64,000 bases of DNA from JAGLCW01 sp964427915 (GTDB taxonomy: Bacteria > Caldisericota > Caldisericia > UBA6126). The notes under the pieces were generated by a model, which worked only from the letters and a program-made list of their open reading frames with translations, was not told the DNA's origin and made no database searches. This document shows, piece after piece, positions 17,330 to 26,505 of this stretch (its first letter is position 1; each line of letters opens with the position of its first letter). The DNA lies in assembly GCA_964427915.1 (NCBI GenBank), contig CAYRWA010000001.1, forward strand, positions 1 through 64,000, in the 5' to 3' direction. Position numbers and translations under genes: made by a program.

Positions 17330-18863
17330 ATTCTTCTTTTCGCATTCTGTATTGCAATGCTTCACAAATATCGTCCATTTGAATTGTATCAGATGAACGC
17401 ATATCTGCGATTGTACGGGCTACTTTCAACACTTTCATATGACCTCTCCCAGACAAAGAAAGCTTTCTACTCACTTCGGTAAAAAACACTTCTGTTTCAG
17501 AATCCAGCTTGCATACTCTTCGCAAAGCATTGGAATCCATTTCAGCATTGTAGTGAAAAGAGTCATTTTTGTACCGTTTCTTCTGAATCGCATGACATTG
17601 CTGAACCCTATTTTGAATGGTAGAGGAAGATTCCGACGATTTCATTTGAAGGAGCTTCTTTGGATCAACACGCAATACTTCACTAACAATATCAATACGA
17701 TCCATAATGGGTCCTTGAATCTTCGCTTGGTATTTTTGAATCTGCGAGGGAGTGCAGGTGCAGTTTTTTTGCGTATCCCCATAGTACCCGCAAGGACAAG
17801 GGTTCATAGCAGCAACAAGCATAAATCGTGAAGGCCACTGAACACTACTATGAACCCTTGAGATTGTAATAAAACCGTCTTCTAATGGTTGTCTAAGGGC
17901 GTGGATGACATGCCTTTGAAACTCTGGAAATTCGTCTAAAAATAGTACTCCGCGATGTGCATAAGAGATTTCACCTGGTTTCGGTTTTGTCCCGCCACCC
18001 ATCAGAGAAGAAAGAGAAGCAGAGTGGTGAGGTGTGCGGAACGGACGATGCTGAATCAAACCACCCTTTTTAGCAAGCAAACCGGCAGAACTATAAATTC
18101 TTGATACTTCCACCGATTCGTCAAAATGTAATGGTGGCAATATGGTTGGGATTCTTCTTGCAAGCATGGTTTTCCCCGTACCCGGAGGGCCTACAAAGAG
18201 CAAATTATGCATTCCGCTTGCAGCTACCTCGATGGCTCTTTTGGCAAACTCCTGCCCAATTGTATCTCTCATGTCGTCACTACTTTCCTTTTCAGGAGCA
18301 AATTGCACACGAGGAAGCTGCCACGAAAAATTCTTCGAACGTATAGAATCAATAGCGTTTTGTAAAGAAGAAGCAGGAATCAATTGCAAGGAAGAATACA
18401 CAATTTCTTGGATATTTTCAGATGGAAAACAGAATACGGGTATGTTTTTTTCACACAACCGTTGACAAAGGTCATACAAATAACAATTCATGGATAAAAT
18501 TCCATTTACTTCGCGCAAAGATCCATCCAATGACAATTCCCCAACAAAATAATAGGAATCCGAATCCAATGTGGGTATCTGTCCAGACGCTACTAAAATG
18601 CCAATAGCAATAGGAAGATCAAAACAGGCACCTTCCTTTTTGATATCTGCTGGTGCTAAATTCACGGTGATTCGGTGTGTAGGAAATTGATAGCCGTTGT
18701 TCTTTAAAGCAGATCGAACTCGCTCTCGTGATTCTTGAACAGCAACATCAGGAAGTCCTACAATAGAAAAAGATGGCAAACCGCGTTGTGTGATGTCTAC
18801 TTCTACGTCAATTGGAACCGGTTCAAGGCCTTGCAATGCAAAGCTTTTTACTTTTACGAGCAT
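17328..18863 (-). CDS. comM: ComM/YifB-like Mg-chelatase-type AAA+ ATPase
   Basis: 511 residues, the standard length. The N-terminal domain reads like other YifB/ComM proteins (MLVKVKSFALQGLEP, SIVGLPDVAVQESRERVR). The AAA+ core shows Walker A GPPGTGKTMLARR, FRTPHHSAS and Walker B VLFLDEFPEF, and a Cys motif CPCGYYGD precedes the C-terminal Mg-chelatase domain. In naturally competent bacteria ComM is a helicase promoting branch migration of incoming DNA; the role outside competence is unclear. A GTG two codons upstream is possible, but AGGGGAGT fits the ATG at 18863. The start overlaps the 3' end of rsmG by 41 bp. Confidence 0.92.
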   Translation of the reverse strand: MLVKVKSFALQGLEPVPIDVEVDITQRGLPSFSIVGLPDVAVQESRERVRSALKNNGYQFPTHRITVNLAPADIKKEGACFDLPIAIGILVASGQIPTLDSDSYYFVGELSLDGSLREVNGILSMNCYLYDLCQRLCEKNIPVFCFPSENIQEIVYSSLQLIPASSLQNAIDSIRSKNFSWQLPRVQFAPEKESSDDMRDTIGQEFAKRAIEVAASGMHNLLFVGPPGTGKTMLARRIPTILPPLHFDESVEVSRIYSSAGLLAKKGGLIQHRPFRTPHHSASLSSLMGGGTKPKPGEISYAHRGVLFLDEFPEFQRHVIHALRQPLEDGFITISRVHSSVQWPSRFMLVAAMNPCPCGYYGDTQKNCTCTPSQIQKYQAKIQGPIMDRIDIVSEVLRVDPKKLLQMKSSESSSTIQNRVQQCHAIQKKRYKNDSFHYNAEMDSNALRRVCKLDSETEVFFTEVSRKLSLSGRGHMKVLKVARTIADMRSSDTIQMDDICEALQYRMRKEE

Positions 18864-19524
18864 TCCCACTCCCCTGTTTTGTTATTACTTTCCTTTGTAA
18901 AACAACGATATGTTTCTCGGTTGTGCGTGATTGATAAGCCTTTTGTTCCATTATTTCCCATAAAGAATGTGGCTGCAAAAATGAAGAAACTTCTTTTGGA
19001 TCTTTCCAGAAAACAGCTTTACCTTCCGGCGATAAGGACTGGTCAAAGAAAGGACTCAGATACGCCACAGAACCTACCCCTCTAGCAGAAAAAACTGTAC
19101 AGTTGTGCATGATACTCTGGGTATTTACTACATTCTCTGCTCGGTCATGTATGACGTGAACATTGTTTATTGTAGCCTCAATGGTGGCATACAACAGAAA
19201 GCTGTATTTTTTACGAATTGACTCTACTAGGTAAAATGTAAAATGAGGGAAAAGTATGGCTGCAACAATTCCGGGGAATCCTCCACCGGATCCAACATCA
19301 ATCCATTTTTGATGGGTTGTTGGAATCCAAGAACAATTCATGAGCTGCATAGAATCTTGTAGATGAGAGTAAACAAGTTCATCATCACTCTCGTTGGAGA
19401 CAAGATTCATGTGAGGATTCACTTTTTGAACTAGCAAAAGAAATGTCAAAAGTTTCTCTTTTTGTTCTTCAGAAAGAATCCACTTATTTGTCATTAAAAA
19501 TGGTACTAATGTTTCTTCTATCAT
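18823..19524 (-). CDS. rsmG: 16S rRNA (guanine-N7) methyltransferase
   Basis: 233 residues, as expected for RsmG/GidB, which methylates G527 of 16S rRNA. The SAM-binding motif is WIDVGSGGGFPGI (near 90-102), followed by the FYLVESIRKKYSFL and FSARGVGS segments seen in the family. The start ATG has GGTGA 5 nt upstream. It is transcribed leftward from a short divergent region shared with secD. The C-terminus overlaps comM. Mutations in this gene in other bacteria give low-level streptomycin resistance. Confidence 0.92.
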   Translation of the reverse strand: MIEETLVPFLMTNKWILSEEQKEKLLTFLLLVQKVNPHMNLVSNESDDELVYSHLQDSMQLMNCSWIPTTHQKWIDVGSGGGFPGIVAAILFPHFTFYLVESIRKKYSFLLYATIEATINNVHVIHDRAENVVNTQSIMHNCTVFSARGVGSVAYLSPFFDQSLSPEGKAVFWKDPKEVSSFLQPHSLWEIMEQKAYQSRTTEKHIVVLQRKVITKQGSGNARKSKKLCIARP

Positions 19525-19566
19525 TGATTCACCAATTTTGTATTATACCATATAAATATTGACTTA

Positions 19567-19594
19567 TTGACGATTCACTGGATTAAAATATAAT
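19567..19594 (+). promoter_or_regulatory. Promoter of secD-secF
   Basis: -35 TTGACG (19567-19572), 16-bp spacer, perfect -10 TATAAT (19589-19594). On the opposite strand a TATAAT at 19547-19542 is a possible -10 for rsmG, with no convincing -35. Confidence 0.55.
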
Positions 19595-19631
19595 AGTTAT
19601 TTGTTTGAATCTCACGAGAAAGGGTGATCCT

Positions 19632-21065
19632 ATGAAGAGAATTAGATGGGGACAACTCATAGTAATTATAGTTGTGCTTGGACTCTCAATAGTGAGTATT
19701 GTGTTTAACTACAGAAACAATCTCATTAAATTTGGACTTGACTTACAGGGCGGCGTCCACTTAGTAATGGAGGCACAGCCTATTAAAGAAACGGGAGAAA
19801 TTCCCCAAGAAGATCTTATTGAGTCAGAACCAAAAGAAGAAACAGAAAACACAGATGTTGATGCTTCCGAAGAAGCAATTGAAAGTGAAACTGAACAGGT
19901 TAACGAAGAATCGCTCGATGAAAATCTTGTGGTTAGTAACGAATTGCTTCAATCAGAGAAAGAATCTGACAAGATTACAGCGGAAGAACTGAAGCAAGCA
20001 AAAAAAGTTATTGAAAAACGTATTAATTATTTAGGTGTATCCGAAGCCACGGTCTCTATTCAAGGAAAAGACCGAATTATTGTCGATATCCCTGGCTATT
20101 CTGACGTCGACCAAGCAAAAGATATTATTGGTCGAGTGGCAGTTCTTACCTTTAAAGACGAAGACGAAAACATACTGGTAACAGGAAAGAATCTAAAAAA
20201 AGCCACGTTTGCTTACCAGCAAATGGAACAGATGGGCCCAAGAGAACCCGTTGTTCAATTGGAATGGGATGAAGTTGGAAAAGAATTGTTTGCCAAAGCA
20301 ACGCGAGAAAATGTTGAAAAAACAATTTCCATTTATCTAGATGAATCTCTTCTTATTGCACCAAAAGTCAACGAAGAAATTACATCAGGAGATGCCGTAA
20401 TTACTTTTGGTGACAAGACCGAAGATAGTATTAAGGAAGCGCAAGAAGTTGCGATCCTTTTACAGGGTGGTTCTCTACCTGTAAAAATGACTTTCTTAGA
20501 AGAACGAGTCGTAGGTCCTTCATTAGGTCAAGATACTATTAAAAGCTCTGAAACGGGAGCAGTTATCGCAATAATAGGAATCATTCTTTTCTTGCTCCTT
20601 ATGTACAAATTGCTTGGTGGTGTTGGAGCTTTAGCGTTACTAATGTATAGCATTATTTACCTTGGTTTCCTTTTGGGTATTCGTGCTACACTTTCTCTCC
20701 CCGCAATTGGGGCTATGGTACTGTCGGTTGGTATGGCTGTAGACTCAAATGTTATTGTCTTTGAGCGTATCAAAGAAGAGTTTGCTAAAGGCAGAACATT
20801 TCTCTCTGCTATTGGAGCTGGATATGCCCATGGATGGACAGCCATCTTTGATTCCAATTTGTCCATGTTGATTGCGATGTTCATCCTCTACTCCTTTGGG
20901 ACAACCCAAATAAGAGGATTCGCCATAACACTTGTAGCAGGTATTCTAGCAGCTCTTATAACATCCTACTTCTTTACACAGTTTATTTTAAGCCTTATAG
21001 CCGTAACCAATCCAAAAGTGAATGCCAAACTGTTTGGTTTACAATCCCCAGAGAAAGATAATTAG
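19632..21065 (+). CDS. secD: Protein translocase subunit SecD
   Basis: 477 residues. One N-terminal membrane segment (about 9-26) precedes KFGLDLQGGVHLVME, the SecD signature. A large periplasmic or extracellular part follows, then five C-terminal membrane segments with the characteristic GAMVLSVGMAVDSNVIVFERIKEE helix. With SecF it uses the proton or sodium gradient to help SecYEG release exported proteins. Residues about 52-114 are an unusually acidic, low-complexity insertion of Glu/Asp/Ser not usual in the family. A TTG-started extension from 19605 is possible, but AAGGGTGATC before the ATG at 19632 decides the start. secF follows after 15 bp. Confidence 0.95.
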   Translation: MKRIRWGQLIVIIVVLGLSIVSIVFNYRNNLIKFGLDLQGGVHLVMEAQPIKETGEIPQEDLIESEPKEETENTDVDASEEAIESETEQVNEESLDENLVVSNELLQSEKESDKITAEELKQAKKVIEKRINYLGVSEATVSIQGKDRIIVDIPGYSDVDQAKDIIGRVAVLTFKDEDENILVTGKNLKKATFAYQQMEQMGPREPVVQLEWDEVGKELFAKATRENVEKTISIYLDESLLIAPKVNEEITSGDAVITFGDKTEDSIKEAQEVAILLQGGSLPVKMTFLEERVVGPSLGQDTIKSSETGAVIAIIGIILFLLLMYKLLGGVGALALLMYSIIYLGFLLGIRATLSLPAIGAMVLSVGMAVDSNVIVFERIKEEFAKGRTFLSAIGAGYAHGWTAIFDSNLSMLIAMFILYSFGTTQIRGFAITLVAGILAALITSYFFTQFILSLIAVTNPKVNAKLFGLQSPEKDN

Positions 21066-21080
21066 AAAGGAGGAGAGAGA

Positions 21081-22160
21081 ATGATCCCAATAAAAAAATG
21101 GAATATTATCGGACAAAGAAGAACAACCCTTTTAATCGCCCTTGTTCTATTCCTTGTTAGTGTAAGCATTATGAGTATACGTACAATGACAAAAGGCTCT
21201 CCTTTTAATCTAGGTGTAGACTTTACCGGTGGTGTCGTCATCAATGTTGATTTCATTACGGAAGAACCTCCTACCGTTGGAATGATTCGTGATGTTTTGG
21301 CAACTCATAACCAAGAAAGAGCCATCATTCAACAAGATAAGTTAAATCCCCAACATTTCATGATCCGCATGAAAGAAATCACAAATGAAGAACAAGATGT
21401 CATTATCGATCAGTTAGAAGAGAGTATTGGGCAGATTAACGACGATTCAAAACAGATTGATTTTATTGGACCTACTATTGGAAGTGAGCTTCGTAGAAAT
21501 GCCTTTCTTACAATTGGTTTGGCACTTTTACTCATCCTTCTATATGTAGCTATCCGTTTTCGATTCAAAGATGGTATAGCAGCAATCATCGCATTGACAC
21601 ACGATATCGTGATCTCCTTGGGCATTATGTCTTTGCTTTGGATCCAATTTAACACTGCCTCTATCGCAGCTCTGCTTTCCATTACTGCATATTCTCTACA
21701 AGATAGTATTGTCATCTTGGACAGAGTCCGGGAAAATCTAAAATACTATCGAGACAAAATGACTTTTGCTGAGATTGCCAATATGTCCATTACAACTACC
21801 TGGATTCGATCCTTCAATACCTCTGTTACCACCCTTATTGGTGTTCTTGTGCTGGCTGTTTTCATGGGAAGTGCTCTTCGTGATTTTTCTAGCATTTTGC
21901 TTGTTGGATTAATCGCGGGAACATATTCCTCCCTATATATCGTAGTACCTCTTCTTGTTGGATGGCAAAAAGGGGACGATGACAAAGAACTGCGGCCTGT
22001 TTACTTAGAAGCATTGCAGTCAGATTCATACGATACAATAAAGACCCGAAAAGTCTCGCAAGCAACTACTAAGGTTTCTCATACAAGCCATACCGATTCA
22101 ACCTCTTCCACATCCAAAAAACCTTCGAAGTCAAAGGGCAAGAATAAACGTCGAAGATAG
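21081..22160 (+). CDS. secF: Protein translocase subunit SecF
   Basis: 359 residues with six membrane segments. FNLGVDFTGGVVINVDF after the first segment and AYSLQDSIVILDRVRENL in the fourth are SecF hallmarks; the family norm is SxxDTVVxxDRxRE, so this copy has Gln-Asp-Ser in place of Asn-Asp-Thr/Val. The C-terminal tail of about 35 residues is Ser/Thr/Lys-rich and ends in KGKNKRRR, probably a cytoplasmic extension. AAAGGAGGAG precedes the ATG. secD and secF are separate genes here rather than fused, and no yajC lies beside them. Confidence 0.95.
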   Translation: MIPIKKWNIIGQRRTTLLIALVLFLVSVSIMSIRTMTKGSPFNLGVDFTGGVVINVDFITEEPPTVGMIRDVLATHNQERAIIQQDKLNPQHFMIRMKEITNEEQDVIIDQLEESIGQINDDSKQIDFIGPTIGSELRRNAFLTIGLALLLILLYVAIRFRFKDGIAAIIALTHDIVISLGIMSLLWIQFNTASIAALLSITAYSLQDSIVILDRVRENLKYYRDKMTFAEIANMSITTTWIRSFNTSVTTLIGVLVLAVFMGSALRDFSSILLVGLIAGTYSSLYIVVPLLVGWQKGDDDKELRPVYLEALQSDSYDTIKTRKVSQATTKVSHTSHTDSTSSTSKKPSKSKGKNKRRR

Positions 22161-22185
22161 AACATTCTCGCCTTACATTTCTTAT

Positions 22186-22225
22186 AAAAAAAGCCGGTAG
22201 ATTTTAAAATCTACCGGCTTTTTTT
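22186..22225. terminator. Bidirectional terminator between secF and pcrA
   Basis: A perfect inverted repeat AAGCCGGTAGATTTT/AAAATCTACCGGCTT, flanked by A-runs on the left and T-runs on the right, so it can stop transcription from both sides. Confidence 0.85.
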
Positions 22226-22269
22226 GGTTCGGTTTTCAATCGAATTGACTAAGAAGCGTAAATAAGTTC

Positions 22270-24519
22270 TTAAGATTTTGCCTTTGTAGGAGATGACTTT
22301 TTAAGTTCTTCAACAATGCGCAAGGGAGCATATTTAAAATTCAACATTCTCTCGCCAACGGTATCAAAATCAATATGAATGATATGTTCATTATCAATCT
22401 CTTTCAGGTCAAGTACAGTTCCGTGCCCCCATACTTTGTGGCAAACAATTTTACCTGCGGTTAAGTCATCTAGGCATACAGGGTTGCCCTTACTGTAATC
22501 TTTTTTGCTTCTGTTGACCGAAGAAACTTTGCGCTTTAATCCAGATTCCCCATCTCTAGAAGAAGATATTTTTAAACGTTCAATGAGATCCTCAGAAATC
22601 TCTTCTAAGAAACGAGAAGGAGTAGTTTTAGTCGTTTTACCATACAATTCTCGGTTCATAGCATACGACAAATAAAGCTCAGTTTTTGCCCTGGTAAAGC
22701 CTACGTAACACAATCGTCGTTCTTCCTCTAGGGCATTTTGTTTGCAGTTTGACAGATAGTGAGGAAACAATCCTTCTTCCATGCCTGCCATAAACACAAT
22801 TGGGAATTCCAAACCCTTCACAGAATGAATTGTCATAAGAGTTACTCTGGCTTGGTTTTGATCCATATGATCTAAGTCAGTGAATAAAGATACCTGCGCT
22901 AAAAAGGCTTGTAAAACAGGCTCATTTCCATCATATTTTTCTTCAAAATCATGAATAGCAGATAACAGCTCTCGCAGATTCGCTACCTTATCTTTGGCAA
23001 TATCCTCTGCATACTCTGTTTCTATCATACTGGGAATATTTGTTTTCTCGTAAACTAGTTTTGCAACATCAAGAAGAGTTCCAGTTTGCAAGAGCTTTCT
23101 ACCAGCTTCGACAACATCAATAAACTCTTGCAACCCTTTTCGTCCACGGGCAACTGCTTCCTTTTTCTTTAAAAGATGGTGACAGGCCGTATAAAAAGAA
23201 CACTGGTCTTCATGAGCCATCTTTTCAATTTTCCGAATAAAAACAGCTCCAATATTTCTCTTTGGGTAGTTAATGACACGGTTAATGCTTACCCTATCAT
23301 CAGGGTTGTTAATAATTCGTAGATAGGCAATAAAATCTTTGACTTCTTTTCTCTGATAAAACCTATATCCCCCAACTAGTTGATATGGAATATCATCGGC
23401 CATTAATGCTTCTTCAAAATTTCTACTAGCAGCATTAATCCGGTATAGTACAACAAAATCATCATAGGATCTTTTTTGTGTTTTGATTCGCTCTTGAATT
23501 AATTGAACAGTCTTTTGAGCTTCGTCTTTTTCGTTCGAACAGACTACTAATTTTACGGGTGTTCCTTTGTCGTTGCTAGTCCATAGCTTTTTTTCTTCCC
23601 GTTTTTCATTGTTTTGAACTACACAATGAGCGGCATTGAGAATCATTTGGGAACAACGATAATTTTCTTCAAGTTTAATGACTTTTGCATCGGGGTATTC
23701 TTGTCTGAATCGCAACATATATGTTGGATCAGCACCGCGGAAAGCGTAGATAGACTGATCGTCATCACCCACTACAAAAATATTACGGTATTTATTCGCT
23801 AGCAATCGCAAAAGTTCATATTGTACAGCATTTACATCTTGATATTCATCCACAAGAATGTGTTTAAAAAGCTCTTGGTATTGATCCAGTACAGAGGGTT
23901 CCTTCTGGAATAACATAACTGTCTCGTAAATGAGATCATCAAAGTCAAGGGCATTGTTTTCTCTCAATCGCTTTTCATACAAAGCATAAACGTTGGATAC
24001 AATATCTACAAAATAACCGGTGCCAGCTACATTAGGATAGTCCTGTGCACTCACTAAGGCAACTTTTGAATCAGAGATTGTTTTGGATACTGTGCGAGGA
24101 TTCACTCTTTTAATGTCGATATTGCTTTCTTTCATACAGTCTTTAATGAGAGCTAAGGAATCTTCTTCATCAAAGACTGTAAAGTCAGGTTGAAGAGAAA
24201 TGGCTTTCCCCGATTGTCGTAAAATCCTGAGACAAATAGAATGAAATGTTCCTATCCAAAGTTTTTTATGGTCAATTTTTACTACGCCTTGTATACGGTC
24301 TTTCATTTCATTAGCAGCCTTGTTGGTAAAGGTAACTGCCAAAATATTTGTAATCGGAATTCCTTCATCCAATAAGTTTACAATGCGATAGGTGATGACT
24401 CTTGTTTTACCGGAACCAGCTCCTGCAAAAACTGCAACAGGCCCGTCAATAGTGGTGACGGCTTCGTATTGTTGGAGATTTAAAGAATCTTTTAAAGTCT
24501 TTTTTACATTTTTTGACAT
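22270..24519 (-). CDS. pcrA: UvrD/PcrA-type superfamily 1 DNA helicase
   Basis: 749 residues, the usual PcrA/UvrD length. Helicase motifs are in order: AVFAGAGSGKTRVITYR (Walker A), TFTNKAANEMK, LVDEYQDVNAVQYELL (Walker B), VGDDDQSIYAFRGA, LEENYRC, TIHSVKGLEFP and CYVGFTRAK. The C-terminus has the Tudor-like domain of PcrA (KVWGHGTVLDL, IHIDFDTVGERMLNFKYAPL), which in other species contacts RNA polymerase. It acts in nucleotide-excision repair, replication restart and removal of transcription blocks. A TTG start at 24543 is in frame, but AAAGAGAG supports the ATG at 24519. Confidence 0.93.
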   Translation of the reverse strand: MSKNVKKTLKDSLNLQQYEAVTTIDGPVAVFAGAGSGKTRVITYRIVNLLDEGIPITNILAVTFTNKAANEMKDRIQGVVKIDHKKLWIGTFHSICLRILRQSGKAISLQPDFTVFDEEDSLALIKDCMKESNIDIKRVNPRTVSKTISDSKVALVSAQDYPNVAGTGYFVDIVSNVYALYEKRLRENNALDFDDLIYETVMLFQKEPSVLDQYQELFKHILVDEYQDVNAVQYELLRLLANKYRNIFVVGDDDQSIYAFRGADPTYMLRFRQEYPDAKVIKLEENYRCSQMILNAAHCVVQNNEKREEKKLWTSNDKGTPVKLVVCSNEKDEAQKTVQLIQERIKTQKRSYDDFVVLYRINAASRNFEEALMADDIPYQLVGGYRFYQRKEVKDFIAYLRIINNPDDRVSINRVINYPKRNIGAVFIRKIEKMAHEDQCSFYTACHHLLKKKEAVARGRKGLQEFIDVVEAGRKLLQTGTLLDVAKLVYEKTNIPSMIETEYAEDIAKDKVANLRELLSAIHDFEEKYDGNEPVLQAFLAQVSLFTDLDHMDQNQARVTLMTIHSVKGLEFPIVFMAGMEEGLFPHYLSNCKQNALEEERRLCYVGFTRAKTELYLSYAMNRELYGKTTKTTPSRFLEEISEDLIERLKISSSRDGESGLKRKVSSVNRSKKDYSKGNPVCLDDLTAGKIVCHKVWGHGTVLDLKEIDNEHIIHIDFDTVGERMLNFKYAPLRIVEELKKSSPTKAKS

Positions 24520-24552
24520 AAAAGCTCTCTTTCGTAAAGGCAAAGAAAAAGA

Positions 24553-24578
24553 AAAAGGAGTCCCTGAGGACTCCTTTT
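24553..24578 (-). terminator. Terminator after the S1-domain gene
   Basis: AAAAGGAGTCC and GGACTCCTTTT with a 4-nt loop, followed on the minus strand by a T-rich tract. It lies 17 bp beyond the S1 stop codon and ahead of pcrA. Confidence 0.75.
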
Positions 24579-24594
24579 ATAGATCATTTGAATA

Positions 24595-25827
24595 TTAGTT
24601 TGAGCCTTTTGGAACAAATACATCCACATAGCTACTAAAATCATCTGATTTTGATTGATCATGATGGTTATCTGACGTTGAAGCTTCTTCTTCGTCAGAG
24701 ATTTCATCTTCAGGTGGTATGATATTTTTTCGGCTTAACTTCATTTTCTTTTGAGAGATGTCAAGCTCAACAATCTCTCCGCGAACAGTATCACCAACTT
24801 GAAAAATTTCCTCAATGGAGTTAATTCTTCGGTGGCTCATTTGGGAGATATGCATGAAGGAATTTATTCCTTCTTCTATTTCAATCAAAGCACCAAAGTT
24901 AAGATCTTTGACAACTTTTCCTTCGACAACTTGTCCCATATGGTAGTTGGCACCAGAAATTTCCCATGGATCTGGGAGTGTTCGTTTTAAGCTGAGAGAA
25001 ATGCGATTGCGATCATCGGAAATACCGATTACTCGCACTTTGATTTTATCGTTCTTTTTGACAACATCAGATGGTTTCTTCGTTGCGCCCCATGCAAGTT
25101 CAGAAATGTGAACGAGTCCTTCGACGTTGAATCCAATGTCAACAAACACACCATAGTCGACAATATTGGTAACAATACCATCGAGAATAGTATTTACTTC
25201 AAGACCACCAACAAATTCGTTGCGAGAAGCCTTGTTATGTTCTTGCTCGATAATCTTATGAGATACAACTACTTTTCTTCGATCTTTTTCGAATTCAATA
25301 ACTTGAACCTCAAGTGTTTGTCCAATATATTTCGAAAGGTCGTTTTGTCTTTTCACAGAAACCAAAGATCCGGGGAGAAAAGCTTGCACTCCATCGATAT
25401 CAACAACCAAACCACCTTTCACTTTTTCGTGAACAATGGCTTTTACTTTTTCTTTTTCTCTGTAAGCTGTCTCAATATTATCAATGTTTAATTGATAAAG
25501 AGCTTTTTTGTGGGATAAGAAAATTCCACCTTTTGAATACTCGTCTCGAACAACCTTAACAGGTATCAAATCATCTACTTTAAATTGAGTACCTAGTTCT
25601 ACATTGGGATCATGAACAATTTCTTCGATTGGTACAAATACTTCACTTTTTCTTCCAATGTCTACCAAAAGACAGTCTTTGTCAACTTTGACAATTCGAA
25701 CATCGACAATGTCTCCTCGTTTGTAACTTTGGACTAGGCGATCTGTATTTGATAGAATCGCATTTTCAAATTCATCAAGATCTCTTTCTTCAGTTTGATC
25801 AACGTTTTTAAAATCATCTGACATCAT
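24595..25827 (-). CDS. rpsA: Four-S1-domain RNA-binding protein (ribosomal protein S1 homologue)
   Basis: 410 residues with four S1 (OB-fold) domains at about 35-105, 120-190, 205-275 and 292-362. The clearest is the third (GIVTNIVDYGVFVDIGFNVEGLVHISEL). The four-repeat layout is like Firmicutes S1 homologues (YpfD type) rather than the six-repeat enterobacterial S1. Acidic tails flank the repeats. It binds mRNA and probably aids translation initiation or RNA stability. Two ATGs in tandem give the start; AGGTG lies 5 nt before the first. Confidence 0.88.
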   Translation of the reverse strand: MMSDDFKNVDQTEERDLDEFENAILSNTDRLVQSYKRGDIVDVRIVKVDKDCLLVDIGRKSEVFVPIEEIVHDPNVELGTQFKVDDLIPVKVVRDEYSKGGIFLSHKKALYQLNIDNIETAYREKEKVKAIVHEKVKGGLVVDIDGVQAFLPGSLVSVKRQNDLSKYIGQTLEVQVIEFEKDRRKVVVSHKIIEQEHNKASRNEFVGGLEVNTILDGIVTNIVDYGVFVDIGFNVEGLVHISELAWGATKKPSDVVKKNDKIKVRVIGISDDRNRISLSLKRTLPDPWEISGANYHMGQVVEGKVVKDLNFGALIEIEEGINSFMHISQMSHRRINSIEEIFQVGDTVRGEIVELDISQKKMKLSRKNIIPPEDEISDEEEASTSDNHHDQSKSDDFSSYVDVFVPKGSN

Positions 25828-25896
25828 TATAACACCTCATAAACAACAAAATTCCAGTGTTTATTGTACCATAAACATACGTCAAGTAAAGCACAT

Positions 25897-25924
25897 TTGA
25901 AAAGTCATTAAAAGAAGCTACAAT
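25897..25924 (+). promoter_or_regulatory. Promoter of the stalk lipoprotein gene
   Basis: -35 TTGAAA (25897-25902), 16-bp spacer, -10 TACAAT (25919-25924). The start codon follows 27 bp after the -10. Confidence 0.5.
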
Positions 25925-25951
25925 TAAGGAAAATGATTTAGCGAGGGTATT

Positions 25952-26500
25952 ATGAAAAGAACGATATGGATTTTGATGGCATTGATTTTTATTGTGGCGC
26001 CTTTGGGCAGCTGTACATTTACCAGTTCTGTTGATGACGTCCGATCCCGATCTTCCAACGATTCATCATCATTGCAGGATAACTCTCCGGTATCAAAAGA
26101 TCCTCTTTCGGAAAAATCTTTTTCTACAGTTTTAGAAATTCCCATACTATCTGCGCATGTATTTATAAATGGGGAAAAAACATCTCTTGATACTCCCCCG
26201 GCATTTGTAACCGACGAAGAGATAACAATGATTCCTCTTAAATTTATCTCCGATGTTTTAGGGGCAAAAGTAGAGTGGTATCCCAATACAAAAGAAATTT
26301 CGGTTCTTCAAAGAGAAGGCGAAATCCAATTGCAGATTAACAATTCTACTGCGTATGTAAATGGAACTCCTTATTCGCTATCTACTCCTCCACGTATTCA
26401 TCAAGAATATTCCTTTGTTCCTCTCGCCTTTATTGCAACCCATTTAAAATTTGAAGTTGAGTGGATTCCTGAAACAAAAACAGTAATTCTTCGAAAGTAG
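25952..26500 (+). CDS. Lipoprotein with copper-amine-oxidase-type stalk domain
   Basis: 182 residues. A lipoprotein signal peptide ends in APLGSC, with Cys23 as the likely lipidated residue. It is followed by a Ser/Asp-rich linker (about 24-65). The rest is one stalk module with two related halves: PPAFVTDEEITMIPLKFISDVLGAKVEWYP, then AYVNG and TPPRIHQEYSFVPLAFIATHLKFEVEWIPETKTVIL. Such domains are usually cell-surface appendages of larger enzymes; here it stands alone. No enzymatic domain is present. It is a single gene between convergent and divergent neighbours. A binding or wall-attachment role is inferred. Confidence 0.8.
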   Translation: MKRTIWILMALIFIVAPLGSCTFTSSVDDVRSRSSNDSSSLQDNSPVSKDPLSEKSFSTVLEIPILSAHVFINGEKTSLDTPPAFVTDEEITMIPLKFISDVLGAKVEWYPNTKEISVLQREGEIQLQINNSTAYVNGTPYSLSTPPRIHQEYSFVPLAFIATHLKFEVEWIPETKTVILRK

Positions 26501-26505
26501 ACATT

